Part shown: positions 5,994 to 14,952 of the stretch, piece after piece | How the letters are laid out: each line of letters starts with the position of its first letter | Numbering within the stretch: position 1 is the first letter of the stretch | NCBI GenBank assembly: GCA_045540635.1 | Contig: JAZQHO010000091.1 | Coordinates: forward strand, 1 to 20,169 | From: Limiplasma sp045540635 | Lineage (GTDB): Bacteria; Bacillota; Clostridia; Christensenellales; Aristaeellaceae | DNA length: 20,169 bases | Direction of reading: 5' to 3' | Notes under the pieces: model-generated | What the model saw: the letters and a program-made list of their open reading frames with translations, nothing else | What the model was told of the DNA's origin: nothing | Databases searched by the model: none | Program-made: the position numbers and the translations under genes

Positions 5994-6981
5994 ATGATAC
6001 TGGCAGACAAGATCATTACTTTGCGCAAAAAGAACGGTTGGTCACAGGAGGAATTGGCGGAGCAGCTAGGGCGTATCCCGGCAGGCAGTCTCCAAATGGG
6101 AGGGCGCACAGTCCACGCCCGATCTGGAGCGGGTGCTGCGCATGTCCCGTCTGTTCGGGGTAAGCACCGATTATCTCTTAAAGGATGAAGCGGAGGAAGC
6201 CGAGTCAACCGGAGAGCAGCGGGAGGAGGGCTCTGCCCGCTCCGTTACGCTGGAAGAAGCCAGCGCCTTTCTGAAAGCCAAAGAAGCCACTGTGGGGCGT
6301 ATTGCGCTGGGCACCTTCCTATGCACCTTTGCGCCGGTGCCCCTGCTGCTGCTGACGGGAGCCACCACTTTTACCGAGTTTCCGCTTACCGACGAAACGG
6401 CCTGCCTGATCGGGCTGGTGCTGCTGTTCCTCTGCGTTGGTGTTGCGCTGCTGTTTTTCTTTTCCTGTCGCAAGCATACCGCACGCTTTGACTATCTGGA
6501 GACCGAAGTGATCGATACCGCTTACGGGGTCAACGGTCTGGTGCGGCAGGAAAAACAGAAAAGCGAAGCCTCCCACATGCGGCTGGCTGTTTTGGGAACG
6601 CTGGTCGCGCTCCTGAGCCCGCTGCCGCTGCTGGCAACCGCATTGCTGGAAATGCCCCTGATGATGAACATCGCCGGGGTATGCATCACCATTCTGATGG
6701 GCGGCCTGTGCGCGGTGCTGTTCATTCTGCGGGGCATTCCCCGAGCCAGCTGGGACAAGCTGCTGGAGGAGGGCGACTACACCCGGGCCCGCAAGACCTC
6801 GCCGATCCCGGTGGGTGCTATTTCCACCGCCTTCTGGTTGATTGCCACCGCTGTTTATCTGGGCTGGAGCCTTATGACCAACGACTGGGAGCACAGCTGG
6901 ATCGTCTGGCCCGTAGCTGCAGTGCTTTTTGCTGGGCTTTCGGCGATCCTCTCCAGCATGGCAGGCCGCAGGCGCGGCTGA
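5994..6981 (+). pseudogene. XRE-family helix-turn-helix regulator with a six-helix membrane domain, broken by a frameshift
   Basis: The 5' frame starts at 5994 (GAGGTG site) and encodes 'MILADKIITLRKKNGWSQEE', continuing LAEQLG, the first half of an XRE/Cro-type DNA-binding domain. After codon CTA at 6066-6068 the run GGG (6069-6071) has one G too many. Removing one G restores 'VSRQAVSKWEG' (recognition helix), 'STPDLERVLRMSRLFGVSTD' and an uninterrupted frame to 6981, a protein of 328 residues. The C-terminal part has six hydrophobic segments in three pairs, near residues 102-125, 137-160, 198-222, 225-246, 280-300 and 305-325. Such HTH-plus-membrane proteins are common in Clostridia, and their signals are mostly unknown. 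As written, translation from 5994 ends at 6188 after 64 residues. A sequencing or assembly error in the G run is possible; a programmed +1 shift is less likely. Confidence 0.82.
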
Positions 6982-6997
6982 TCCGTGCGACCCTTGT

Positions 6998-7028
6998 GGA
7001 CTGCTGCGTGAGACGGCAGTCCTTTTTT
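6998..7028 (+). terminator. Intrinsic terminator after the XRE-type regulator gene
   Basis: GGACTGC (6998-7004) pairs perfectly with GCAGTCC (7016-7022) across an 11-base loop and is followed by six Ts (7023-7028). It separates the regulator gene from the glucan synthase gene. Confidence 0.85.
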
Positions 7029-7073
7029 CTTCTCCCGCATTTTCTCATAACCTGCAAAAAAACGCACAAACTA

Positions 7074-7100
7074 TCCGCATTACAGATGCGGAGGTTTTTT
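7074..7100 (+). promoter_or_regulatory. Hairpin embedding the ribosome binding site of the glucan synthase gene
   Basis: TCCGCAT (7074-7080) pairs perfectly with ATGCGGA (7086-7092) across the 5-base loop TACAG. The Shine-Dalgarno sequence GGAGG (7090-7094) overlaps the 3' arm, and six Ts (7095-7100) follow immediately before the start region. The structure could mask translation initiation or terminate transcription just before the gene. Confidence 0.6.
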
Positions 7101-7102
7101 GT

Positions 7103-10100
7103 ATGCTATGGATCATCCCGGCTGTGGTGCTTGCGGCGCTGCTCCTGTGGTTTTTCGGCGGACTGCGCCCCGTGAGGCTCCAACAGAGCCGTAACGCTCC
7201 TCTGGAGGACACTCTGCCCGGCTATCTTGCCACACTCAGCGCCAGACCCCAGCGGCGAAGCCCCGCACGCCTTCGGTACAGCAGGCGGCAATTCCGGGCG
7301 CTGGATGAGGATCTGAGGCAGCTCAGCAGCATCCCTCCGGAGGCATTGCTGCCCGCCTCCCGTTGGCTGAGCGACCACGGGCGCATGCTGCAGGAGGAAG
7401 CTGCTGCTCTGCGCACATGTCTTGCCCATAACTGTCCGCTGCCCGCCACCGAGGACGGCGAGACCCGGGTAGGATGCTTTGCCCGTGCCCTGCTTTCGCA
7501 CACCAACGCCGCTCTTACCTGCGACGGATTGAACAGAGCAGTGGAGGCATGGCAGCAGCAAAGCGCCTTCTCCGTGCGGGAACTGGATATGCTGAAGCCC
7601 GCGCTTACCCATGCACTGCTGCTTTTGCTGGGGGAGCTGGCTGTGCAGTGTACAACAGGACAGCAGACCTGTCAGGCAGCTGATGCGACCATTACCGCGC
7701 TGGAGAGCGGGCAGATCAAAAGGGCGCAAAGGCTCTTCGAAAAGCATCGTCACCACAGCCAGTACCTGAATCAGCTGCTGAACGGGATCAATCGTTCGCC
7801 GGAGGGCGAGAGCTGGCTTGGACTGCTGCCATCGCTGCAAGGCCTGTCCGCCCAGCAGTTGCTGGAGGATGAGCGCAGCAGGCAAAGCGAATGTGTGTGC
7901 TGGGTCAGCAATGCCATCGCATCGCTGCGCTGCCTGAACCGGTTGGGATGGGATCGGCTGTTGGAGCAATGGAGCCAGTGCCACCGGCTTTTCCTTCAGG
8001 ATGCTGTCTATCGGCAGATGGATGAGGAAAGCCGTGCCGCCTACAGGCTCAGAGCCGGCGAGATCAGCAGGCTGGGAAAACGCTCCCAGCAGGCGGTCTG
8101 CGAGACGCTCCTTTCGTTGGCGGGTGGCTATGGAGAGGAGGATATCCGTTCCCACATCGGATATTATCTGCTGGATGAAGGCGTGGAAAGGCTGTTTTCT
8201 GCATTGCAGCTGCAAAAGATCCCGGTGCTGCGCATCCGCTTCGGTTTGCGGCTGGGCGGGCCTGTTCGGCTGCTGAGCAGCTTTTCGGTACCGGTTATCT
8301 GGCTGCTGTTGTGGCTGGCTGGCGGGCATCCGCTGGCGGCGGCATTTGTGGCGCTGCTGAGTGGTTTTGGTGTCGGGCAGCTGATCCGGCAGATGACCGG
8401 ACAACTGGTGCTGCCCCGGATCGTACCCCGCATCAGGCTGGAAAAGCTGCCGGAGGCGGCACGCACGCTGGTGGTCTGCCCCGTCATGCTGCTGAGTGCC
8501 GACCACGCACTGGCCATGGTGCGCCAGCTCTCCATATTGCAAAAAGCCAACCCGGATCCCAACCTGCATTTTCTGCTGCTGGGCGATTTCCGGGACAGTA
8601 TGACCGGCACCCTGATGAACGACGGGGCTACCGTCTCCGCTGCCGCCGAGGCCATCCAAGCCCTTGCAGATGATACCGGGCATCCTTTTTTCTATTTGCA
8701 GCGTGACAGGATCCAGCACCTGCCCGACCATGTGTACATGAGCCGCGAACGCAAGCGCGGCGGGCTGGAAACCGTGATGAAGCTGATGGAGGGCGAGGCT
8801 GTGGAGGACACCTTCGCCTACGCCTCCCTGCCACCGGAGCAGCTTTGCGGACAGTACCGCTACCTGATCACCCTTGACAGCGATACATTCATGCCGCCGG
8901 GTGCAGCTCTGCGGCTGGTGGGCGCAATGCTGCACCCGCTGCAGCAGCGGCATGTTTCTGCCACCGGGATGCGGGGCGTTTCAATCATTCAGCCAAGAAT
9001 GGAGACCTGTCTGAACCGTAGCCGCACCCTGCTGAACCGCCTGCTGAGCACCCCGGGCGGGCTGGGACCCTACAATGTGCTTTCAGCAAGCTATGAGCAG
9101 GACGTTCTGAGCGGCGGTTCCTTTCAGGGCAAGGGCATCATCGATCCCAAAGCCTTTCTGAGCGCCACCCGGGGCCAGATGATACCCGGTGCAGTGTTGA
9201 GCCACGATTTGCTGGAGGGGCTGCTGGCCGGCTGTGTACGTGCCTCCGACATCGTGTTTTTTGAAGGTCAGCCGTCTACTGCGGCACAGTTGCTCACAAG
9301 GCAGCACCGTTGGACACGGGGCGATTGGCAGTTGCTGCCCTACCTGACCAACCTGCTGCCGCAGCGGATACGCCCGGAGCGGAATGCACTGTCCCGGGAG
9401 GGACGGCAGCGCATCCGGCATGCGCTGCTGGCAAGCCTTGTGCGCCCTTTGCAGCTTGCTTCCGTTGCCCTCTGCACAGTGATGGGGCAGGGCTGGCTGC
9501 TGCTTGCTGCGCTTCTGCTGCCGGATCTGCTGTACGCGGGTATTCCGGGTTTCGCCGCGCTGCCCATCCGGCTGCTTTTGTTGCCGCAGGAGGCGCTTGT
9601 GCAGGGAGATGCCATTCTGCGCACGCTGTACCGGCTGCTGTTCTCCCGGCAGCATCTGCTGGAATGGACCACCGCCGCTGAGCTGGCCCGGAAGCCTGCC
9701 CAGCAGGATCTCCGATATTTCTATATGAGCATGGCAGCCGCAGGTGGGTTGGCATTGCTGTGCCTGCTGCCCGGTGCCCTGCGGCTGCCCGGTGTGGTGA
9801 CAGCTGCGCTGTTTGCCTCCGGCCCGTTTCTGCTCTCTTGGGCAGAGAAACCGCTCCATACGCCGCTGCGCCCTACGGGCTATATGCAGGAGGTGTTGGG
9901 ACGGCTTGCGAAAAACACCCTTCTGTTTTTTGAAACAGCCATCACGCCTGAGGATAATGCCCTGCCGCCGGACAATGTGCAGATCGATCCCAACAAGGGC
10001 ATCTCGCACCGCACTTCGCCCACAAACATCGGGTTGTACCTGTGCGCCCTCATTGCTGCCCAGCAGCTCAAGCTCCTCACAGCGGACGAGTTGGCACAGC

Positions 10101-13100
10101 GCATCCGTCCGGTGGTGGAAACGCTGGAGAAGCTGCCCAAATGGCAGGGGCATCTCTACAACTGGTACGATACCCGCACCCTCACAGTGCTGAAGCCTGC
10201 CTTCATCTCCACGGTGGACAGCGGCAATCTGGCGGTCTGCCTTGTAACAGCAGCGCAGGGGCTGCGCTGTCTGTTGAACCAACTCAGCAAATACGACCAC
10301 GACCTGCCCCCGCGGCTGGATGCATTGGCAGAAGCCATGCATTTTGCACCCCTGTACGACCCGGAGGCAGAACTGTTCCGCATCGGTCTGGATGCAGAAA
10401 GCGGCGATGCCACGCCGGGGCATTACGATCTGCTGGCCAGCGAGAGCCGTTTGGCATCCTTCTATGCCATCATCACCGGGCAGGTACCACTCAGGCACTG
10501 GTACCGGCTGGAGCGGACGCGGGTGCACACACGCCATGGGCAGACCCTTCTTTCCGGCAGCGGTACCATGTTTGAGTATCTGATGCCCTTTCTCTTCCAG
10601 CCGCCCATGCAGGGTTCCCTGCTGACCGTGGCTGCAAAAAATGCCGTACAACTACAGGCCGGGTACCGCAGACAAGGCGTGTGGGGCATCAGTGAAAGTG
10701 GGTACTACGCCTTTGACCCGCATCTGTACTATCAGTACAAGGCCTTTGGTCTGAGCAGGCTGGCGCTGGATCCGGCTGCTGAGGACAGCGTGATCGCGCC
10801 TTACGCCACACTGCTGGCGCTGCCGATGCTGCCAAAGGAATGCTTCCGGAACCTGCTGCACCTGCAAAGCCTTGGGCTTGAAGGGCCGCTGGGCATGTTT
10901 GAAGCCGCGGATTTTGATCCCGCACGCATCGGGGACGGGCACAACATGCAGCTGGTGCACAGCCACATGGCGCACCATCAGGGCATGATCCTCTGCGCCA
11001 TCTGCAACTTTTTGTGCGATCATGCATTGGCGGAGCTGTTCTACCGTCTGCCGGTGGTACAGGCCTACCGGCTCCTGCTGGAGGAGCCCATGCACCGCCT
11101 GCCGGGCGTGCTGCGCTCTCCCCTCCGCAGAGCGGCAGACAGCAGTCAAAAGCCCTCCTTCCTTGCCGCACACACCGCACGCAGCCTGCAGTTTCCCATA
11201 CAGGCGCATGTGCTGCACGGCGGCGGCACCACGCTGATGACCACCGCTGCAGGGGGCGGCTATCTGAGCAAGAACGGCGTAATGCTCACCCGCTTCGAGG
11301 AGAGCTGCCATCTGCCCTCCGGCCCCCGCCTGTACCTGAAGGACAGCCAGACCGGGCATTTCTGGCAGGCGACAGAACCTTCCGCCGAGGCGGTCTTTGA
11401 AACGGCACAGGCAGTCTATACCCTGTGCCGCAGCGACATTTGTACAAGCCTGCGCATCTTTGTGGATCCCCTCAGCGGCGCTGCCGTGCACGCCCTGACG
11501 GTGGAGAACCGCTCCGGTACCCAACGCATGCTGGAGATATGCAGCTATCTGGAGCCCGCGCTATACCCTCAGCAGGCATTCAAAGCCCACCCGCTGTACC
11601 GCAAGCTTACACTAGAGACCGAGAAGCTTGGCACCTACGGGGCAGCCGTGCGCAGAAGGTCTGCGGAAAAAGAGGAGGAAGAACTTCGGCTCTGGCATAC
11701 CCTGTGTACGGATACCACCTTCAGCGTGTTCCACATCCAGACCACCCGTCTGGCCTTTCTGGGGCGCGGACGCACAGTCTATGCGCCCCGGGAGCTGGAG
11801 CTGCCGTTGAGCGGACTGGCAGACTCGACGGGGGCAATGATCGATCCCTGCCTGAGCCTGCGGGGACAGTTTGTATTGCAGCCCGGCGGGCAGGCACGCT
11901 TTGTTTTCGTGACCCACCAGCCCAAGCCCGGCGAACTTGCCTCCGCTTTTCTGCTGCGCTGCGACCAGCCTGATGGAGTGCTGGCATGGTACGATGCTGC
12001 TCTTACGCAGGCGCTGGTAACGGCGCAGACGCTGGAGCTGCCGCCGGAAGAGCAGCAGCTGCTGGCACCTGTCTGCGGCCTTCTCTGCTACACAGGTCAG
12101 CCATCCCAAGCACGCTACGCTGCCGGGAACGGTCTGCCGTTGTCTGATCTGACCCGGCTGCTGCCGGATAGCGGTCTGCCGCTGGTGGTCTGGGAATGCA
12201 GTGACCGGGAGGGAATCGTGGATGCAGCCCGCCTCATGCGCCTGCATGCCTTCTGCCGCATGAGCGGGCTTTGGTTCGATCTGGTACTGCTCTGCGCCGA
12301 GGGCAGCCGGACGACCCTCCGCCGGATGCTCCGGGAGACAGCGGAGCGCAGCCACAGCCACGATCTGCTGGGCAGCCCGGGCGGGATCCATCTGCCGGAA
12401 CCTGAAAAGACGACCCCGGAGCTGCGGGGGCTTCTGTTTGCAGCGGCACGGCTGGCACTGCGCAGCTGCGACGGAGCGCTGGTTGCGCAGCTGGATGCAC
12501 TCAAAAGACCATCCCAGACACGTCCGCTGTACCAGCAAAAAATGCCCACTGCATGGACGCTCTCCCTGCCGGATATCGGGGAACCTTTACTGCCGAACGG
12601 TTACGGCGGCTTTACCAAAGAAGAGGGCAACTATGTGATCACTCTGCCTCCGGGACGGCAGACCCCCGCCCCATGGTGCGACCCGCTGTGCAACGAGCAC
12701 TTCGGTACGCTGGCCGGGGAAAGCGGGCTGCTCTTCTCCTACGCAGAAAACAGCGGCACTGGCAGGCTGACCCGCTGGCCCAACGATGGCGTGAACCCCT
12801 GCGGTGACGAGAATTTCTTTCTCAGAGACGAAAACCACCGCCTGCTCTGGTCGCTGACCCGGCAGCCGCTGGGGATGGGGCTGGCTGTGCGCATTACCCA
12901 TGCCCCCGGCGAGACCGTGTATGAAAGCTCCGGCTACGGCATCTACAGCCGTATGCATTGCTTTACCGACCGGGATGAGCCTCTGGGCATACGGGTCATC
13001 CATCTGCGCAACGATGACAGTACCGAACGCATCCTCACCCTCTGCCACAGCATTGTGCTGGATGGCGGCGACCAAACTGCCGCAGCACAGCTGTACCGTA

Positions 13101-14896
13101 TTGCCCGGATCGGCGGCGGTTTTCTGATGGAAACGCCCCAGCGGGAAGAGGTATTCGGGCTGTGCTTCCCGGAGCAGGAGGCTTCCATTCTTTCTGCCAT
13201 GAGTCCAGGCGCCTTTCAAGGGCTGTGGGGCGTTGCTCCGGCAGCCCTCAGCGGCGCAGAGCTGCCGCCCGGAGATGGCGGCAATGCAGCCCTTTTATGC
13301 ACCACGTTCCAACTGAAGCCCGGGGAAAGCCGCACCATCGTCTGTGCGCTGGGTTGCGCCAAAAAACGCAGCGAGCTGGCGAAAATGTTCCAGCGGCTTC
13401 GAAGCGACGGCGCAACACAGCGCCTGCACCGTACAAAGCAATACTGGGAGCACAGGCTCTCCGGCCTGCACTTCGATCTGCCGGACGCGGGGCTGTGCCT
13501 TTTGCTGAACCGATGGCTGCCCTATCAGGTGCGCGCTTCCCGGCTGATGATGCGTGCAGGGCTGTATCAGGCCGGAGGAGGCTTCGGCTTCCGGGATCAG
13601 CTGCAGGATATGCTTGCGCTGCTGTACACCGAACCGGCGATGGTACGGGCGCATCTTCTTCGTTGTGCTGCCCACCAGTTTGAGGAAGGGGACGTACAGC
13701 ACTGGTGGCACCCGGAGCGCTGGGGCGTGCGCACCCGCTGCAGCGACGATCTGCTCTTTCTGCCGTATGTAACGGCGCTCTATGTACAAACCACAGGCGA
13801 CGAAAGCATCCTTTCTGCTCAGGTACCCTATCTGACCGGCGAAGCACTGAGCGCAGAAGAAACGGAGCGTCTCTTTACCCCCGGGGTCTCAAAAACCGCC
13901 GCTCCGCTGGCAGAGCATTGCCTGCGTGCCATCGCCCATGTGGAGGAGGGTCCCCACGGACTGCCCTGTATGGGTGGCGGAGATTGGAACGATGGACTGG
14001 ATCAGATGGGCGGCGAAAGCGTCTGGCTGGGCATGTTCCTGTGCGAAGTGTTGCGCCTGTTTGCTCCCCTTTGCCCGCAGGAGACCGCCGCTGTGCTGCT
14101 GGAGAGACGGAAACGGCTGCTGGAGCGGATCGACCGTTACGGTTGGGACGGCGGCTGGTATCTGCGGGGTTGGTATGAGGACGGCGCGCCGCTGGGCAGC
14201 CAGAGCGCCGGGGAATGCCGCATCGCGCTGCTGCCGCAGGCGTGGGGCGTGCTGTGCGGAGTCTCCCGTGACAGGTGCCAGATCGCCATTGAAAACATGT
14301 GGCGCATGCTCTACCGGAAGAACCCCGGTTTGCTGCGGCTCTTTACCCCACCTTTCAACGGCGACCAAAAGCCCGGTTCCATCGGGGCTTATCTGCCCGG
14401 CGTACGGGAAAACGGAGGGCAGTACACCCATGCGGTGCCTTGGGCGATCTCTGCCCTGCATCAATTGGGGCAGGATGACCGGGCATGGGAGCTGGCGCTT
14501 GCGGTACTGCCGACGCGCCATACCGCCGGCCGTCAGCTGGCGCTGCGTTACCGAACTGAGCCCTATGTAATGCCCGGGGATGTTTATGACAATCCTCAGC
14601 AGCGTGGTCGGGGCGGCTGGACATGGTACACAGGGAGCGCTGCATGGTATCTGACAGTGATCACCGAACAGCTGCTGGGGCTTTGCAAGACCGGCGACCG
14701 GCTGCGATTCCGGCCTGTGCTGCCTGCGGACTGGGAAGAGATACGCCTTACCTACCGCTTCGGCAGCACCACTTACCACCTGCATGCCAGCCGCAGCTGT
14801 ACCGCCGCCGTTGCAGACGGAGAGCCGCTGCCGGACGGCACACTGCCGCTTACTGATGATGGGCGCATCCACGAGGCGCTGTTCCCGATACGATAA
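7103..14896 (+). CDS. Cyclic beta-1,2-glucan synthase (NdvB/ChvB-type; GT84, cyclisation and GH94 domains)
   Basis: This giant membrane enzyme of 2597 residues builds and cyclises beta-1,2-glucan from UDP-glucose; rhizobial and Brucella homologues have about 2830-2870 residues. It starts with a membrane helix (residues 2-19) and has further hydrophobic stretches near 394-425, 772-830 and 872-915. The GT84 catalytic part includes D-x-D in 'LITLDSDTF' (D592, D594), 'LSHDLLEG' (D702) and 'RQHRWTRGDW' (733-742). A central glucoamylase-like cyclisation domain, now classed GH189 as I recall, runs from about 930 to 1300 and includes 'WYDTRTL', 'GVWGISESGYYAFD' and 'HMAHHQGM' (1288-1295). Two GH94-type beta-sandwich regions follow, the second from about 1814. 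The catalytic barrel holds 'GGDWNDGLDQMGG' (D2294, D2297) and 'MPGDVYDNPQQRG'. The ATG at 7103 is chosen because GGAGG lies 8 bases upstream; a longer frame from 6929 overlaps the previous gene and its terminator. No NdvA-type exporter is in the window. Confidence 0.93.
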   Translation: MLWIIPAVVLAALLLWFFGGLRPVRLQQSRNAPLEDTLPGYLATLSARPQRRSPARLRYSRRQFRALDEDLRQLSSIPPEALLPASRWLSDHGRMLQEEAAALRTCLAHNCPLPATEDGETRVGCFARALLSHTNAALTCDGLNRAVEAWQQQSAFSVRELDMLKPALTHALLLLLGELAVQCTTGQQTCQAADATITALESGQIKRAQRLFEKHRHHSQYLNQLLNGINRSPEGESWLGLLPSLQGLSAQQLLEDERSRQSECVCWVSNAIASLRCLNRLGWDRLLEQWSQCHRLFLQDAVYRQMDEESRAAYRLRAGEISRLGKRSQQAVCETLLSLAGGYGEEDIRSHIGYYLLDEGVERLFSALQLQKIPVLRIRFGLRLGGPVRLLSSFSVPVIWLLLWLAGGHPLAAAFVALLSGFGVGQLIRQMTGQLVLPRIVPRIRLEKLPEAARTLVVCPVMLLSADHALAMVRQLSILQKANPDPNLHFLLLGDFRDSMTGTLMNDGATVSAAAEAIQALADDTGHPFFYLQRDRIQHLPDHVYMSRERKRGGLETVMKLMEGEAVEDTFAYASLPPEQLCGQYRYLITLDSDTFMPPGAALRLVGAMLHPLQQRHVSATGMRGVSIIQPRMETCLNRSRTLLNRLLSTPGGLGPYNVLSASYEQDVLSGGSFQGKGIIDPKAFLSATRGQMIPGAVLSHDLLEGLLAGCVRASDIVFFEGQPSTAAQLLTRQHRWTRGDWQLLPYLTNLLPQRIRPERNALSREGRQRIRHALLASLVRPLQLASVALCTVMGQGWLLLAALLLPDLLYAGIPGFAALPIRLLLLPQEALVQGDAILRTLYRLLFSRQHLLEWTTAAELARKPAQQDLRYFYMSMAAAGGLALLCLLPGALRLPGVVTAALFASGPFLLSWAEKPLHTPLRPTGYMQEVLGRLAKNTLLFFETAITPEDNALPPDNVQIDPNKGISHRTSPTNIGLYLCALIAAQQLKLLTADELAQRIRPVVETLEKLPKWQGHLYNWYDTRTLTVLKPAFISTVDSGNLAVCLVTAAQGLRCLLNQLSKYDHDLPPRLDALAEAMHFAPLYDPEAELFRIGLDAESGDATPGHYDLLASESRLASFYAIITGQVPLRHWYRLERTRVHTRHGQTLLSGSGTMFEYLMPFLFQPPMQGSLLTVAAKNAVQLQAGYRRQGVWGISESGYYAFDPHLYYQYKAFGLSRLALDPAAEDSVIAPYATLLALPMLPKECFRNLLHLQSLGLEGPLGMFEAADFDPARIGDGHNMQLVHSHMAHHQGMILCAICNFLCDHALAELFYRLPVVQAYRLLLEEPMHRLPGVLRSPLRRAADSSQKPSFLAAHTARSLQFPIQAHVLHGGGTTLMTTAAGGGYLSKNGVMLTRFEESCHLPSGPRLYLKDSQTGHFWQATEPSAEAVFETAQAVYTLCRSDICTSLRIFVDPLSGAAVHALTVENRSGTQRMLEICSYLEPALYPQQAFKAHPLYRKLTLETEKLGTYGAAVRRRSAEKEEEELRLWHTLCTDTTFSVFHIQTTRLAFLGRGRTVYAPRELELPLSGLADSTGAMIDPCLSLRGQFVLQPGGQARFVFVTHQPKPGELASAFLLRCDQPDGVLAWYDAALTQALVTAQTLELPPEEQQLLAPVCGLLCYTGQPSQARYAAGNGLPLSDLTRLLPDSGLPLVVWECSDREGIVDAARLMRLHAFCRMSGLWFDLVLLCAEGSRTTLRRMLRETAERSHSHDLLGSPGGIHLPEPEKTTPELRGLLFAAARLALRSCDGALVAQLDALKRPSQTRPLYQQKMPTAWTLSLPDIGEPLLPNGYGGFTKEEGNYVITLPPGRQTPAPWCDPLCNEHFGTLAGESGLLFSYAENSGTGRLTRWPNDGVNPCGDENFFLRDENHRLLWSLTRQPLGMGLAVRITHAPGETVYESSGYGIYSRMHCFTDRDEPLGIRVIHLRNDDSTERILTLCHSIVLDGGDQTAAAQLYRIARIGGGFLMETPQREEVFGLCFPEQEASILSAMSPGAFQGLWGVAPAALSGAELPPGDGGNAALLCTTFQLKPGESRTIVCALGCAKKRSELAKMFQRLRSDGATQRLHRTKQYWEHRLSGLHFDLPDAGLCLLLNRWLPYQVRASRLMMRAGLYQAGGGFGFRDQLQDMLALLYTEPAMVRAHLLRCAAHQFEEGDVQHWWHPERWGVRTRCSDDLLFLPYVTALYVQTTGDESILSAQVPYLTGEALSAEETERLFTPGVSKTAAPLAEHCLRAIAHVEEGPHGLPCMGGGDWNDGLDQMGGESVWLGMFLCEVLRLFAPLCPQETAAVLLERRKRLLERIDRYGWDGGWYLRGWYEDGAPLGSQSAGECRIALLPQAWGVLCGVSRDRCQIAIENMWRMLYRKNPGLLRLFTPPFNGDQKPGSIGAYLPGVRENGGQYTHAVPWAISALHQLGQDDRAWELALAVLPTRHTAGRQLALRYRTEPYVMPGDVYDNPQQRGRGGWTWYTGSAAWYLTVITEQLLGLCKTGDRLRFRPVLPADWEEIRLTYRFGSTTYHLHASRSCTAAVADGEPLPDGTLPLTDDGRIHEALFPIR

Positions 14897-14898
14897 AC

Positions 14899-14939
14899 AG
14901 ACCCGCCCCGACCGGAACAGCTCCGGTCGGGGCGGGTCT
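14899..14939. terminator. Perfect 18-bp hairpin between convergent genes, probable bidirectional terminator
   Basis: Positions 14899-14916 and 14922-14939 are exact inverted complements (18 base pairs, very GC-rich) around the 5-base loop ACAGC. It lies between the glucan synthase stop at 14896 and the glmS stop at 14953, which converge. Neither side has a clear T-run, so it may act by a strong stem alone or also protect both 3' ends. Confidence 0.75.
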
Positions 14940-14952
14940 CGTGGAAGAAGAA

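Noticed and set aside
6060..6080. Programmed +1 frameshifting in the XRE regulator
   Set aside because: No stop codon lies at the shift point and no known slippery context is present; a simple inserted G in a G run is the simpler explanation.
6929..7102. An upstream-extended start for the glucan synthase
   Set aside because: The extension would overlap the previous gene and run through its terminator; GGAGG and the membrane helix both point to 7103.
7106..10651. Long leftward open frames opposite the glucan synthase gene
   Set aside because: They have no recognisable domains, no ribosome binding sites, and composition typical of antisense frames (rich in Gln, His, Arg, Pro).
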